Assembly: GCA_020853815.1 (NCBI GenBank)
Contig: JADYYE010000130.1
Coordinates: forward strand, 52,236-116,235
Source: Phycisphaerales bacterium
GTDB lineage: Bacteria > Planctomycetota > Phycisphaerae > Phycisphaerales > UBA1924
DNA: 64,000 nucleotides
Direction of reading: 5' to 3'
In this document: one piece after another, positions 25,403 to 34,538 of the stretch
Layout: every line of letters begins with the position of its first letter
Numbering within the stretch: the first letter of the stretch is position 1
Notes under the pieces: model-generated
The model's database searches: none
Told to the model about the DNA's origin: nothing
The model's input: the letters and a program-made list of their open reading frames with translations, nothing else
Made by a program: the position numbers and the translations under genes

Positions 25403-27118
25403 ATGACCAGTTCGCCCACAAGCCCCAACGACACGTACACCTCCCCACTCGCCGAGCGGAACGCCAGCCCGGAGATGCTCCGGCTCTGGTCGCCGCGCCA
25501 CAAGTTCAACACATGGCGCCGCATCTGGCTCGCCGTCGCCGAGGCCCAGCACGAGATCTCCGCCGGGTGGGGCGGGACCTCCGGGACCGCCTCTTCCGCG
25601 CCGCTCGTTACGCGCGAGCAGGTAGAAGAGCTGCGTGCCGTCGTCGAGCGGAAGAACCCGGATGGCAGCGTGGGCATCACCGACGCCGAGATCGAACTCG
25701 CCAAGAAGTACGAGCGCGAGCTGCGCCACGACGTGATGAGCCACGTCCACGCGCTGGGCGACGCCTGTCCAAAGGCCAAGGGCATCATCCACCTGGGCAT
25801 GACGAGCCAGGACGTGGTGTGCAATGCGGATTTCGCTCAGCAGTGCAATTCCTTGACACTGATTCGTACCAAATTGGCTCGTCTGGTTCTTTCGCTTGCT
25901 TCCGCCGGACGACGGTGGGCCGCTCTCCCGACCCTTGGATTTACCCATTATCAACCTGCGCAGCCTGTCACCGTTGGGCGTCGCATTGCCATGTGGGCGA
26001 GCGACCTGCGACTAGCGGCTGAACGACTCGACGGAACGCATCCATACCACGGCGTACTCGTAGGTTCGCTTTGGGGAATACTCCGGCCTCGTGGAATGCG
26101 CGGCGCGACGGGCACTCAGGCATCGTTTGTGTCTCTCCTTGGCGATGGCCAGCGGATCGATCACTTTGAAAAGGCGGTTCTCCACCGTGCGATGCATGGT
26201 GTTCTCTGGTCCTTTGATCGGAACAATATTGCTCCACCTCACGCACTAGACGAGTATCCTGCCGGCATCGACGAGCCGACGGCGTGTGTTCCGGCTGATC
26301 TCGACGGCTATACATCGAGCGAAGTGAACTTTGATCAATCGCTCGTCACCGGTCAAACCTACCCCCGCGTCATCGACACCTTTATCCTCGCCGACCTCGC
26401 CTCCGTCGCCTGCGTCCTTCACAAGATCGCCACCGACATCCGCCTCCTCTGCAACCGCAAGGAGCTCGACGAGCCCTTCGAGGACAAGCAGATCGGCTCC
26501 TCGGCCATGCCGTACAAGCGCAACCCGATGCGCTGCGAGCGGATCTGCGGCCTCACGCGCTTCGTCATGAACCTCGTCGGCAACGCCTACGACACCGCCG
26601 CCACCCAATGGCTCGAACGCACGCTCGACGACTCGTCGAACCGGCGTCTCTCGCTGCCCGAGGCGTTCCTCGCCCTCGACGGCGCGCTCGACCTCATGCA
26701 CAACGTCGCGAGCGGCCTGGTGGTTCACGAGGCGACCGTCCGCAAAAACCTGATGGCCGAACTCCCGTTCATGGCGACGGAGAACCTGCTGATGGAGTGC
26801 GTGAAGCTGGGCGGCGATCGCCAGGAATATCACGAGCTGATCCGCCGCCACGCGCAGGCCGCGGGAATGCGCGTGAAGCAGGAAGGCCTCGACAACGACC
26901 TGATCGACCGGCTGAAGGGCGACAGGCACTTCTGGGGCGCCGCCCGCGGCGGGCCGCTGCGCGATGAACTGAACTGGGACGGCCTGCTCGATCCCATGAA
27001 GTACGTGGGGCGGAGCGTGGAGCAGACGGAGCGATTCATCCGCGAGGTCGTTGAGCCGCTGCGCGAGCAGTACGGCGACGCGATCGCAAAGCTCGGCGAT
27101 AGCGGGCCGAAGGTGTAG
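25403..27118 (+). CDS. purB: Adenylosuccinate lyase, with enlarged atypical middle segment
   Basis: 571 residues, clearly longer than usual (about 430-480). It cleaves SAICAR and adenylosuccinate in purine synthesis. Family motifs are present: KGIIHLGMTSQDV, LPTLGFTHYQPAQPVTVGRR, RGATGTQASF, LVTGQTYPRVIDT, the signature GSSAMPYKRNPMRCERI, WLERTLDDSSNRR and ELPFMATENLLM. From about 25815 to 26345 the DNA is much less GC-rich and uses different codons. In that stretch the protein has about 10 extra residues before RGMRGATG and about 40 between FEKAV and LVTGQTY. It is in frame and may be functional, but the segment looks foreign. Confidence 0.9.
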   Translation: MTSSPTSPNDTYTSPLAERNASPEMLRLWSPRHKFNTWRRIWLAVAEAQHEISAGWGGTSGTASSAPLVTREQVEELRAVVERKNPDGSVGITDAEIELAKKYERELRHDVMSHVHALGDACPKAKGIIHLGMTSQDVVCNADFAQQCNSLTLIRTKLARLVLSLASAGRRWAALPTLGFTHYQPAQPVTVGRRIAMWASDLRLAAERLDGTHPYHGVLVGSLWGILRPRGMRGATGTQASFVSLLGDGQRIDHFEKAVLHRAMHGVLWSFDRNNIAPPHALDEYPAGIDEPTACVPADLDGYTSSEVNFDQSLVTGQTYPRVIDTFILADLASVACVLHKIATDIRLLCNRKELDEPFEDKQIGSSAMPYKRNPMRCERICGLTRFVMNLVGNAYDTAATQWLERTLDDSSNRRLSLPEAFLALDGALDLMHNVASGLVVHEATVRKNLMAELPFMATENLLMECVKLGGDRQEYHELIRRHAQAAGMRVKQEGLDNDLIDRLKGDRHFWGAARGGPLRDELNWDGLLDPMKYVGRSVEQTERFIREVVEPLREQYGDAIAKLGDSGPKV

Positions 27119-27209
27119 TAATCGGTCAACGCGCCGCCCCGCGCCGGTCGGTCGAGTTGTCGGGCCGCCCACGGCGGCGTGCGGCACTCCGTGGCCCACA
27201 GCCCGCGGG

Positions 27210-27239
27210 TACACTCCTCCCAAACGCACACCCAAGGAG
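27210..27239 (+). promoter_or_regulatory. TACACT -10 box and AAGGAG ribosome site
   Basis: TACACT (27210-27215) is followed by AAGGAG (27234-27239) and ATG 27246. This gives a short leader of about 25 nt. Confidence 0.45.
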
Positions 27240-27245
27240 CACGTC

Positions 27246-27761
27246 ATGGCCAAGAAGTCAAAGAAGAGCCCCGCCCCAAAGCCTGCAACCAAGAAGTCCG
27301 CGAACAAGCCCGCGGCCAAGAAGCCCGCCAAGTCGGGAGCCAAGCCGGGAGCCAAATCGGGCGCGTCAAAGCTCGCGCCCAAGCCGGTGTCCTCGGGCAA
27401 GGGCGCGACACCCGCCGAGATCGGCGCCGCGGTCGTCGCCCACCTCAACAGCGGCGCGATGAGCGATACGCCGCTCTGGGACAGGTTCTGGTCCGACGCG
27501 ATCGAGAGCGTCGAGGGGAGCGGCATGGGCTGGGCCGGGCGCAAGGCGATGGAGGCCAAGTGCGCGGAGTTCATGGGCGAGAACGAGATTCTCGGCTGCC
27601 GCGCCAGCGGGCCCTTCGTCGGCGCGACGGGCTTTGCCGTCCACATCGAGATCGAGCTGAAGCCCAAGGGCGGCGAGGTGATGCAGATGAAGGAAGTCGC
27701 GGTCTACACCGTGAAGAACGGCAAGGTCGTGCGCGAAGAGTTCATGTACGCCGGGTGCTGA
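27246..27761 (+). CDS. SnoaL/NTF2-like protein with Lys/Ala/Pro-rich tail
   Basis: 171 residues. The first 60 (KKSKKSPAPKPATKKSANKPAAKKPAKSGAK...) are a repetitive basic, disordered tail of H1-histone-like composition. The rest (TPAEIGAAVVAHLNSGAMSDTPLWDRFWSDAIESVEGSGMGWAGRKAMEAKCAEFM ... EVAVYTVKNGKVVREEFMY) has the length and pattern of the cone-shaped SnoaL-like fold. The ligand or reaction is unknown. The basic tail may bind nucleic acid, by inference only. Confidence 0.75.
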   Translation: MAKKSKKSPAPKPATKKSANKPAAKKPAKSGAKPGAKSGASKLAPKPVSSGKGATPAEIGAAVVAHLNSGAMSDTPLWDRFWSDAIESVEGSGMGWAGRKAMEAKCAEFMGENEILGCRASGPFVGATGFAVHIEIELKPKGGEVMQMKEVAVYTVKNGKVVREEFMYAGC

Positions 27762-27766
27762 AAAAA

Positions 27767-27836
27767 GAAGTGGCCAAGTGGCCAAGTGGCCAAGTGGCCA
27801 AGTGGCAAAGTGGTCGAGTGGTCGAGTGGTCCAGCG
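27767..27836. repeat. Tandem 8-bp repeat AAGTGGCC then GTGGTCGA
   Basis: About five copies of AAGTGGCC run head to tail immediately after the SnoaL-like stop and pass into two copies of the related AGTGGTCG. An inverted copy of the second unit (GACCACTCGACCACTC) lies at 28067-28082. The period of 8 argues against coding use. Confidence 0.75.
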
Positions 27837-27968
27837 GAAGACCGCCGCGCGTGTCTGTGCGCGTGAGAATCTCTCGCACTGATTGCAAAGCTCTCGCCTT
27901 TGGACACCGCACCCGATGAGCCCGCGAGAAAGGTCCGGGTCGATGCTCGTCGGCGCGTGTTCGGGTAC

Positions 27969-27987
27969 CCCCACGCTCCGCGTGGGG
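27969..27987. repeat. Short perfect hairpin
   Basis: CCCCACGC (27969-27976) pairs with GCGTGGGG (27980-27987) around TCC. It lies within the repeat-rich gap 27762-28100, which has no gene that I can see. Confidence 0.5.
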
Positions 27988-28100
27988 CGATATCGTCCGA
28001 AGTTTGTCAACCTTCCACGCCCGTGATCGAGCGAGCATCAGCACGGGTCTTGCTCGCCCCGCGCCCCGACCACTCGACCACTCGCCCACCTCTTCCCGCC

Positions 28101-29318
28101 TCACCCGCCCAGCGCCAGCGAGACCATCATCTCCACGCCGGTCTCGATGGCGTCGTCGTTGAAGTCAAAGTCGGGCTGGTGCAGGCCGGGGAAGCTCGCC
28201 GAGTGCTCGGGGCGCAGCCCGAGCAGGAAGAAGCACGCCGGCACGTGCTGTGCGTAATAGCTGAAGTCCTCGCCACCCATCGTCGGATGCTCCGCGAGGC
28301 GCACGCGCCCGGCGCCCAGCGCCTTCTTGGCAACCTCGAAGAATCGGGCCGTCGCGTGCTCGTCGTTGAGCGTGACCGGATAGCTCTCGTGCCACTCGAT
28401 CGCGGCCGAGCATCCGAACGACTGTGTCGTCGCCGTCACGATCTCAAAGAAGCGTTGCTTCACGGACGCGCGAAGCTTGGGAGTCAGCGTGCGCACCGTG
28501 CCGATGAACGTCGCGGTCTCCGGGATGATGTTGTTCGCGGTGCCCGCGTAGACCTGGCCGACCGTGAGCACCGACGACTCGAGCGGGCCGGTGTGACGCG
28601 AGACGACCGTCTGCAGCGCCGTGATGCAATGGGCGGCGGCGACGATCGGGTCCTTGGCCAGGTGCGGATACGCCGCGTGCCCGCCCACGCCGTGAACCTC
28701 GACCTTGAAATCGTCGACCGAGGCCAGGAGCGGGCCGGGGCGCGTCGTCACCATGCCCAGCGGGACCGATGGCCATCCGTGCAGCCCGTAAATCCTCGCG
28801 ACCGACGTTCCGATTCCTCCTTTGCCATCGCCGAGCAGCGCGCCGTCCTTGCACATCAGGTCGCCGCCGCCGCCGCCTTCTTCCGCGGGCTGAAAGACAA
28901 ACGTGACGGGATTGGGGCGCTGCTCAAGCTTGGCGAGCACGCGCGCCGCCCCGAGCAGGATCGTCGTGTGCCCGTCGTGCCCGCACGCGTGCATCACGCC
29001 CGGATTGCGCGAGGAATACGCCCGCCCTGTCTTTTCGACGATCGGCAGCGCGTCCATGTCGGCGCGCAGCGCGATCGCGGGCCTGGACGCGTTGGCGGGG
29101 TCGGTCGACGCCAGGTGCGCCACCACGCCCGTGCCCCGCGCCAGCCCCGCGCGGAACGGGATGCCGAGCGCCGCGAGCTCGCGCTGCACGACCTGGCTGG
29201 TGCGCTTCTCTTCGAAGTGCAGTTCGGGGTTCTCGTGCAGATCGCGCCGGAGCGCGACAAGGGCCTCCAGCTCCTGCTTGATCAGCGAGCGGACGTCGGA
29301 CGCGTGGGTCGTGGGCAT
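28101..29318 (-). CDS. M20 family amidohydrolase
   Basis: A 405-residue protein. It starts with the ELVALRRDLHENPELHFEEKRTSQ region of the M20D IAA-amino-acid/hippurate hydrolase group. ALRADMDALPI, MHACGHDGHTTILLGAARVL and FQPAEEGGGGG hold metal ligands and the catalytic Glu. The dimerisation domain follows (GHAAYPHLAKDPIVAAA), and EHPTMGGEDFSYYAQHVPACFFLLG supplies the last ligands. It hydrolyses N-acyl amino acids or related amides. TACGAT lies 5 nt before the ATG and no Shine-Dalgarno sequence is seen. The solute-binding gene lies 20 bp upstream. Confidence 0.92.
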   Translation of the reverse strand: MPTTHASDVRSLIKQELEALVALRRDLHENPELHFEEKRTSQVVQRELAALGIPFRAGLARGTGVVAHLASTDPANASRPAIALRADMDALPIVEKTGRAYSSRNPGVMHACGHDGHTTILLGAARVLAKLEQRPNPVTFVFQPAEEGGGGGDLMCKDGALLGDGKGGIGTSVARIYGLHGWPSVPLGMVTTRPGPLLASVDDFKVEVHGVGGHAAYPHLAKDPIVAAAHCITALQTVVSRHTGPLESSVLTVGQVYAGTANNIIPETATFIGTVRTLTPKLRASVKQRFFEIVTATTQSFGCSAAIEWHESYPVTLNDEHATARFFEVAKKALGAGRVRLAEHPTMGGEDFSYYAQHVPACFFLLGLRPEHSASFPGLHQPDFDFNDDAIETGVEMMVSLALGG

Positions 29319-29323
29319 GTTGA

Positions 29324-29329
29324 ATCGTA
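29324..29329 (-). promoter_or_regulatory. TACGAT box before the M20 gene
   Basis: TACGAT on the minus strand lies 5 nt before ATG 29318, consistent with a leaderless start. Confidence 0.4.
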
Positions 29330-29338
29330 GGGCGATTC

Positions 29339-30550
29339 CTACTTCATCACGCGATCCGCGATCGCCGCGGCCGCGGGCGCCGCCTTGGAAACCGCCGCCA
29401 GGTCGACACTCGCGGGCTCGGGCACGCGCGTCCGCGGGTCCGTCTCCGCCTGGGCCCTGGCGAGGGCGGGCCGCACCGGCACATTCCGCGAATCGCTCTC
29501 CGCCAAGATCGTCTCGACCTCGGCGCCTAGCAGAAACTCCGCCAGCGCCCGCGCGTCCTTGGTCACCCCGCCCGGCTTCTTGATGAGGCCGATGGTGTTG
29601 GGCAGCATGATCGTGCCGAAGCTCGGCAGGCCGTCCGCTTTCTCGCGGTCCGCGTCGCGTCCTTCATAGATCAGCCCGACCGGCCACTTGTTTCGTTGGC
29701 CCGCGAAGACATCGTCGCTGTCGGTCAGGCCGACGTCGATCTCCGCGTTGGCGATCGCGCGCACGACCGAAGCGTTGCCGTCGTACAGGCGCACGCCGTT
29801 GTCGCGGAGCGCCGTCAGCCACGCCTCGACCCTCGCCTCGCCCGCCAGTGCGACCAGCGCCGCCAGGTGCGTGCGTGTCGTGCCAAACTGCGGGCGCGCC
29901 ATGCCCACGCGCCCTTTCCATCGCGGGTTGGCCAGGTCGCGGAGGTGTGTCGGCGCCTCGGCATCCTTCACGCGCGAGGTGCTGTACACGATCACACGCG
30001 CCCGGCGTGCGATGGCGAACCACCGGCCTTCCGTGTCGCGCAGATCGCTCGGCCACGCGGTCGCGTCATCCAGCATCGGCGCGGGGTCCATCGGCGCAAG
30101 CACGCCCGCCTCCGCCAGCGACACCGAGCTCATGGGCTCGCTCGACCACCACACGTCGCCCCGCGGTGTGTCCTTCTCCGCGATCAATCGCCGCACCAGC
30201 CCGAAGGTCTTGGTCGCCTCGGTATCCCCCACCGCCTTGACCTTCAGGCCGGTCTTGGCCGTAAACCGATCGGTGACCAGGCGCAGGTACTCATCGTCAG
30301 CGCTGCTGTAGAGAACCAGCTCGCCCGCTGCGGCCGGCGCCCCGGACGACGCCTCTGCCCTCGCTCCCTCGCCCGCGCGCGTCGCGCCGCCATCGTTCGC
30401 CGGTGCGCCCGCGATCATCGCGGGTTCCTTTGAACCCGAACCGCTCCAGCGCGGCGTGTCCGCGACATACGTCCGCCACAACGCCAAGAGCACGGCCGCC
30501 CCAATCACCAGCGGCACGCCAACCGCCGTCAGTGTTTGCTGCTTCGACAT
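29339..30550 (-). CDS. Extracellular solute-binding protein (iron/thiamine ABC type)
   Basis: About 403 residues from ATG 30550. A signal or anchor helix (LTAVGVPLVIGAAVLLALWRTYVA) is followed by an Ala/Gly/Glu-rich linker. The type 2 periplasmic-binding domain begins GELVLYSSADDEYLRLVTDRFTAKTGLKVKAVG. DVWWSSEPMSSVSLAEAGVLAPMDP and YEGRDADREKADGLPSFGTIMLPNTIGLIKKPG resemble Fe3+-binding FbpA/AfuA proteins. No permease or ATPase gene is adjacent, so its transporter is elsewhere or it is an orphan. TATGCT lies 6 nt upstream of the start. Confidence 0.85.
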   Translation of the reverse strand: MSKQQTLTAVGVPLVIGAAVLLALWRTYVADTPRWSGSGSKEPAMIAGAPANDGGATRAGEGARAEASSGAPAAAGELVLYSSADDEYLRLVTDRFTAKTGLKVKAVGDTEATKTFGLVRRLIAEKDTPRGDVWWSSEPMSSVSLAEAGVLAPMDPAPMLDDATAWPSDLRDTEGRWFAIARRARVIVYSTSRVKDAEAPTHLRDLANPRWKGRVGMARPQFGTTRTHLAALVALAGEARVEAWLTALRDNGVRLYDGNASVVRAIANAEIDVGLTDSDDVFAGQRNKWPVGLIYEGRDADREKADGLPSFGTIMLPNTIGLIKKPGGVTKDARALAEFLLGAEVETILAESDSRNVPVRPALARAQAETDPRTRVPEPASVDLAAVSKAAPAAAAIADRVMK

Positions 30551-30556
30551 GCGCAG

Positions 30557-30562
30557 AGCATA
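30557..30562 (-). promoter_or_regulatory. TATGCT box before the solute-binding gene
   Basis: TATGCT on the minus strand is 6 nt before ATG 30550, with no Shine-Dalgarno sequence between. The start is probably leaderless. Confidence 0.45.
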
Positions 30563-30597
30563 GAGAGGCTTCACTTCGAGTGACGCCGTCCGAGGCC

Positions 30598-30715
30598 CAA
30601 TTGCCCATTGCCCGTGCCCGCGAGACGGCACTCCACGCCACCGCGCCACGCCGCTCGAGCGCCAAGCGCCTGCTTCCCTGCTTCCCTGATGCCGATGCCC
30701 AACGCCTGATGCCTA
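30598..30715. repeat. CCCATTGCC / CTGCTTCCCTG / GCCTGATGCC words
   Basis: Three dispersed word families stand side by side in the gap upstream of the solute-binding gene: TTGCCCATTGCCCGTGCCC, CTGCTTCCCTGCTTCCCTG and CCTGATGCCGATGCCC...CCTGATGCC. The same families occur at 6046-6074, 19038-19090 and 5858-5880. Confidence 0.5.
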
Positions 30716-32539
30716 CTTCTTCGCATCCTTCGCATCGCCCGCGGGCTTCTCCGCCGGCTTATTCGACGGCGCTTCGCTCGGCGTGATCTTGGGCTTGGCT
30801 TTGTCGCCCAGCCTTCCGAAGTACTTCTTCACCGCCGGGTGCAGATCCGACGGGATCTGCTCGCTCGTGAGCGCCTCGGCCGCGCTCTTCTCCGCCGCCG
30901 TCACCGCCTCCGAAAACTCCGCCACCGACTCGCCCTTGATCTGCTCGCCCTGCACCAGGCGGCTGCCGATGATCGGCCCGCCGTTGTTCTGCACGTTCGC
31001 CTTGTCCTTCTGCGACGTGTAATCCGTCGGCGAGTCTTCCTTGTTCGAGCCCATGCCGCGACCGCCGCCGCCGGTGCCCTGGCCCAACTTGTCCGACGAC
31101 TTGTCGTTCCACTGGCCCGTCTTGCCCCAGCGGTTCATGCCGTCCTTGTCGCCACCTTGGCAGTTGCCGCCCATGCACTCGCCGAGCTGCGCCAGCTGCG
31201 ACTGGCACTCCTTCATCGCGCTGTCCAGCGCCTGCATGTCCTGGTCCATCATCTCGCCGGAGTTAAGCTGTTCGCCCAGGGATTCCGCGGCCTGCTGGCC
31301 CTCCTGGTTCATCCCCTGCTTGCCCATGTTCTGCGACATCTGGCTCATCGACTCGCCCATGTTCTGGCACTGCTGGCTGGCCTTCATCTGGGCCATCGCC
31401 ATCTTCATGAGCTGCTCTTTCTGCTCAGGCGACATGTTCTTCATCTGCTCCAGCGCCTGCTGGGCCGCCTTGGGATCGCTCTTCATCTGCTGCATGAGCT
31501 GCTTGGCCTGCTCCTGCGTCAGCCCAGCCTGCTCCAGCTTCTGCTGCACCTGTTTCTGGTCCTCGGCGGCCTTCTTGAGCTGCTCGCCCAGATTCTCCAG
31601 CTGCTTTTTGGCCTGCTCCTTCTGCTCCTCCGACATCGAGCCGTCCTGCATCGCCTTCTTCAGCTCTTCCAGCGCCTCCTGTGCCTTGCCGAACTCGCCC
31701 CGCGCCATGGCGCGCTGCAATTCGCTCAGCGGCCCTGGCCCGGGCTGCTTCAGCTGCTCCATCTTGTCCTTGAGCGCCTGCAGCTGCTCGGCCTTCTCGC
31801 CCTGCTTCAGCTGGTTCAACGACTCGTTGAGGTCCGTCAGCTTCTTCACCGCCGCCCGCTGCAATTCCTCGGGCTTCTGCATGTCCTCGGGCTTGTTGAG
31901 CGACGGATCGCTGGCTTTGTCCTGGTCGAACTTCACCTCGGTCTTGGCCAGGATCTCCTTGAGCTTCTGCTCCTTCTGCTGGATGTCGCTCTTGACCTCC
32001 ATCAGGTTCTGGCGCGCCTTCTCCTTCTCTTCCTTCTTGGCGAGGATGCCGAGCAGATCGATCGGCGCCAGCGTGAACCACAGCAGCACGAGCGCCAGCG
32101 ACGCCAGCAGCGGCGCGGGCCAGGCGCGCGGCGCCGCGATCGGGATCGCCTCGCCCACCTTCACGCTCACCGCCTTGGCGCGAGCCGCCTCGACCACGTT
32201 GCGCGCCCACGGGTCGGACGACTTCTCGACGCACAGAGCGGTGCTCAGGCTCTCGCGCAGACCGGCACGCTCGTCAAGCTCGCGGGCCACCGCCAGCTCG
32301 CGACGCCGCACCACAAACGTCCACACGATCGCCGACAGCAGCGTCGCGCCCCCGACGCCCGCAAAGACGCCGCCCATCGGTTGACGCCACGGGAACGTGA
32401 GGCCGAACAGCATCTCGACCAGCCGCGCTAGGAACACCGCGCCGACCGCGATGGTGAGACAGATCGCAAGAGCGCGAAGGAAATCGGTGACGACGAGTCG
32501 CCACGCCGCGGACTTGATCGCTCGACGGACTTCGTTCAT
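30713..32539 (-). CDS. Membrane protein with long Gln/Met/Lys-rich coiled coil
   Basis: A 608-residue protein. Two N-terminal TM helices (about 22-45 and 56-80) and a third (LLASLALVLLWFTLAPIDLL, about 148-168) precede an almost uninterrupted coiled-coil region (about 170-450). This region has repeated short motifs such as EQAKKQLENLGEQLKKAAEDQKQ, AQQALEQMKNMSPEQKEQLMKMAMAQM and GESMSQMSQNMGKQGM. A Gly-rich linker and a C-terminal acidic/basic tail follow. Proteins of this build occur widely in planctomycetes, often in MoxR/DUF58 clusters, with unknown roles. AAGGAG precedes the start. Confidence 0.7.
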   Translation of the reverse strand: MNEVRRAIKSAAWRLVVTDFLRALAICLTIAVGAVFLARLVEMLFGLTFPWRQPMGGVFAGVGGATLLSAIVWTFVVRRRELAVARELDERAGLRESLSTALCVEKSSDPWARNVVEAARAKAVSVKVGEAIPIAAPRAWPAPLLASLALVLLWFTLAPIDLLGILAKKEEKEKARQNLMEVKSDIQQKEQKLKEILAKTEVKFDQDKASDPSLNKPEDMQKPEELQRAAVKKLTDLNESLNQLKQGEKAEQLQALKDKMEQLKQPGPGPLSELQRAMARGEFGKAQEALEELKKAMQDGSMSEEQKEQAKKQLENLGEQLKKAAEDQKQVQQKLEQAGLTQEQAKQLMQQMKSDPKAAQQALEQMKNMSPEQKEQLMKMAMAQMKASQQCQNMGESMSQMSQNMGKQGMNQEGQQAAESLGEQLNSGEMMDQDMQALDSAMKECQSQLAQLGECMGGNCQGGDKDGMNRWGKTGQWNDKSSDKLGQGTGGGGRGMGSNKEDSPTDYTSQKDKANVQNNGGPIIGSRLVQGEQIKGESVAEFSEAVTAAEKSAAEALTSEQIPSDLHPAVKKYFGRLGDKAKPKITPSEAPSNKPAEKPAGDAKDAKK

Positions 32540-32981
32540 GGCGCCGCTCCTTGCCTCGACCCTGCCAAACCCTGCTTCAACCCTGCCTCGACCCTGCCAA
32601 CCCTGCCCGATCGCCGCTCACGCGCCCAATCATGTACCCAGTCCCTTTGGACGCCGCCCGGCCCGTATGTGTTCGTTCCGGGGAGTCACAAGGATGTCAC
32701 ACGCCAGCCGCGCGATCGAACACCCACCACCAAACCCAGAGCCCCACCGTCCGCCAGCCTACCCGAGAATCCCGCCTCCGAACCACCATTCGTCGGCTTG
32801 ATCGGGCCTTCGCACCCAGTCATCTTTACCTGTTCGGGTTTCGGTGGTTGCTCTTGCACGCCGGCAAGTTGCGAGTTTTCCGTCCTTCGCGGATGATCGC
32901 GGCAACCCCGGCAGGCGGCCCCCAGCCCGCCAACCCATTCCGCCCGCGTGTTTGGGGAAAGGAAGGGCCTTCTGCTTGCAC
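32540..32981. repeat. Intergenic region with 32-bp direct repeat
   Basis: TGCCTCGACCCTGCCAA occurs at 32552-32568 and again at 32584-32600, with further CCCTGC words between and after. The rest of the 440-bp gap between divergent genes shows no gene. GAAGG shortly before ATG 32982 may be the ribosome site for the O-antigen ligase. Confidence 0.55.
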
Positions 32982-34370
32982 ATGACCGGCCGCTCCATCT
33001 CCGCGTGGCTTTCGGGCAAGCGCCAGGCACGCCTGCCCGCGCTCGTGGCCTCGTGCGAATCCGCGTCGCCCGGCACGTTCGACGCGCTCAACTCCCGTGT
33101 GTGCCTCTGGGCCGCCTGCGTGTGGTGCTTCCTCGTGGCGTTCCCGACGACCGCGGTCGAATGGGCGGGCGTGCCCCTCGTCATCGCGTCGCTCATTGGA
33201 GTGCGCCGCATCTGGCGTGTCGCGTGGCGCTCACTCTTCACCCCTGAGTTCATCTTCCCCGCGCTCTTTGCCGCGTGGCAGTTCGTCACGCTCCTGTGGT
33301 CCACCGACGCCAAGCTCGGCGCGGGACAGGCCGGCGCCTGCCGCTGGCTCTGGTCGATCGTGCTCCTCGCGCCCGTGATGGCGCACCGGCGCGCTCTCAT
33401 CGCCGCACTCGCCCTCGGCTTCCTCGTCGGCAACGCGTCGCAGCTCCTGCACGCGCTCGGCACACACTTCAACATCGCCGCCATCACGTGGAACCGACTC
33501 CCCGGTCGCAACAGCGGCTGGTGGGACCCGGTCGTCGGTGGCTCGCTCCTCACCGCCGCGCTCGGCCTGCACCTCCCCACCGCCATCGCGGGGCGCGGGC
33601 GCTCGTTCATCACCGCGCTCCTCGCCTGCATCATCACCCTCGTCGCGATCCTCGCGACCGGCACGCGCGGGGCGATCCTCGCCGCGGCCACACTCATCTT
33701 CGTCATCGCGATCCTCGCCCTTTTCCGCACCTCTTCGCGGCGCACCGTCGTCATGCGCCTTGCCGTGGTCCTGGTGCTCGCGGGCGCCGGCATCGGCGCG
33801 GCTTGGCCCAAGATCGGCCCGCCCCTGCGGGCCCGCATCGACACCGGCATCAAGGAAGCCCGGTCCGCCTTCGACGAAACCGACACAATCGCAAGCACAA
33901 CCACCGATACCGGCGCCCGCGTCGCCATGGCGCGATGGTCGGCCGCGTCATTTATCTCCCGCCCCATCGCCGGCGTGGGCGCGGGCTCCATGCGATCGAT
34001 CTTCCGTGACCACTGGTCCCACCTCGGCATGCCGCCCTCGCAATCCTTCGGCCACTCGCACGCCCACAACACGTATCTGCACATCCTGGCGACCACGGGC
34101 CTCATTGGTGCGGCACTGGCGCTGGCCGCCATCGCCATCGCGCTCCGCAACGCCCTCCGCCGCGCCGCCAACTTCGGCTCATATGACGCCGCACCCTTCG
34201 CCGCGCTCGTGGGCCTCCTTCTCGTCGGCGCGTTCGACACCATCCACGTCAACTCCCAGACCGCGGCATTGCTCACGCTCCTCCTGTCGCTCTCCACCGC
34301 GTGGAAACCGCCCGAGCCGCCGACTCCACCCGAAAAAACCGCCCGCGCGTTCCGCGGCGTGGGCGAATGA
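32982..34370 (+). CDS. O-antigen ligase (WaaL/Wzy_C) family membrane protein
   Basis: About 462 residues with 10-12 TM helices. The family loop is present: STTTDTGARVAMARWSAASFISRPIAGVGAGSMRSIF ... SHAHNTYLHILATTGLIGAALALAAIAI, with the conserved Arg and the HNxYL motif of O-antigen ligases/polymerases. It joins or polymerises lipid-linked glycans on the outer face of the inner membrane. A glycosyltransferase gene follows 168 bp downstream, so this is a polysaccharide locus. The start was placed at MTGRSISAW (32982). Confidence 0.82.
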   Translation: MTGRSISAWLSGKRQARLPALVASCESASPGTFDALNSRVCLWAACVWCFLVAFPTTAVEWAGVPLVIASLIGVRRIWRVAWRSLFTPEFIFPALFAAWQFVTLLWSTDAKLGAGQAGACRWLWSIVLLAPVMAHRRALIAALALGFLVGNASQLLHALGTHFNIAAITWNRLPGRNSGWWDPVVGGSLLTAALGLHLPTAIAGRGRSFITALLACIITLVAILATGTRGAILAAATLIFVIAILALFRTSSRRTVVMRLAVVLVLAGAGIGAAWPKIGPPLRARIDTGIKEARSAFDETDTIASTTTDTGARVAMARWSAASFISRPIAGVGAGSMRSIFRDHWSHLGMPPSQSFGHSHAHNTYLHILATTGLIGAALALAAIAIALRNALRRAANFGSYDAAPFAALVGLLLVGAFDTIHVNSQTAALLTLLLSLSTAWKPPEPPTPPEKTARAFRGVGE

Positions 34371-34538
34371 CGCAGAACTCCGCGCGTGCGCGTTCGCGGA
34401 CATCCTCGTCTTTGGCTTTCCACTCCGCCACGCTCCCTCTTTGCCTCTTCGCCACTTCTTCTCCGCGTTCTCCGCGCTCTCCCCGGCGAATCGCCTCCCC
34501 TACTTGCCCCAAAGCCCGAAACACGCGACAGTGCTCGC

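Noticed and set aside
27767..27836. 8-bp tandem repeats considered as a CRISPR array
   Set aside because: The unit is far too short, there are no spacers and no cas genes nearby.
30839..32431. Leucine-rich 530-codon frame opposite the coiled-coil membrane gene
   Set aside because: The leucines arise from CTG/CAG antisense to Gln-rich coiled coil; no start signal.
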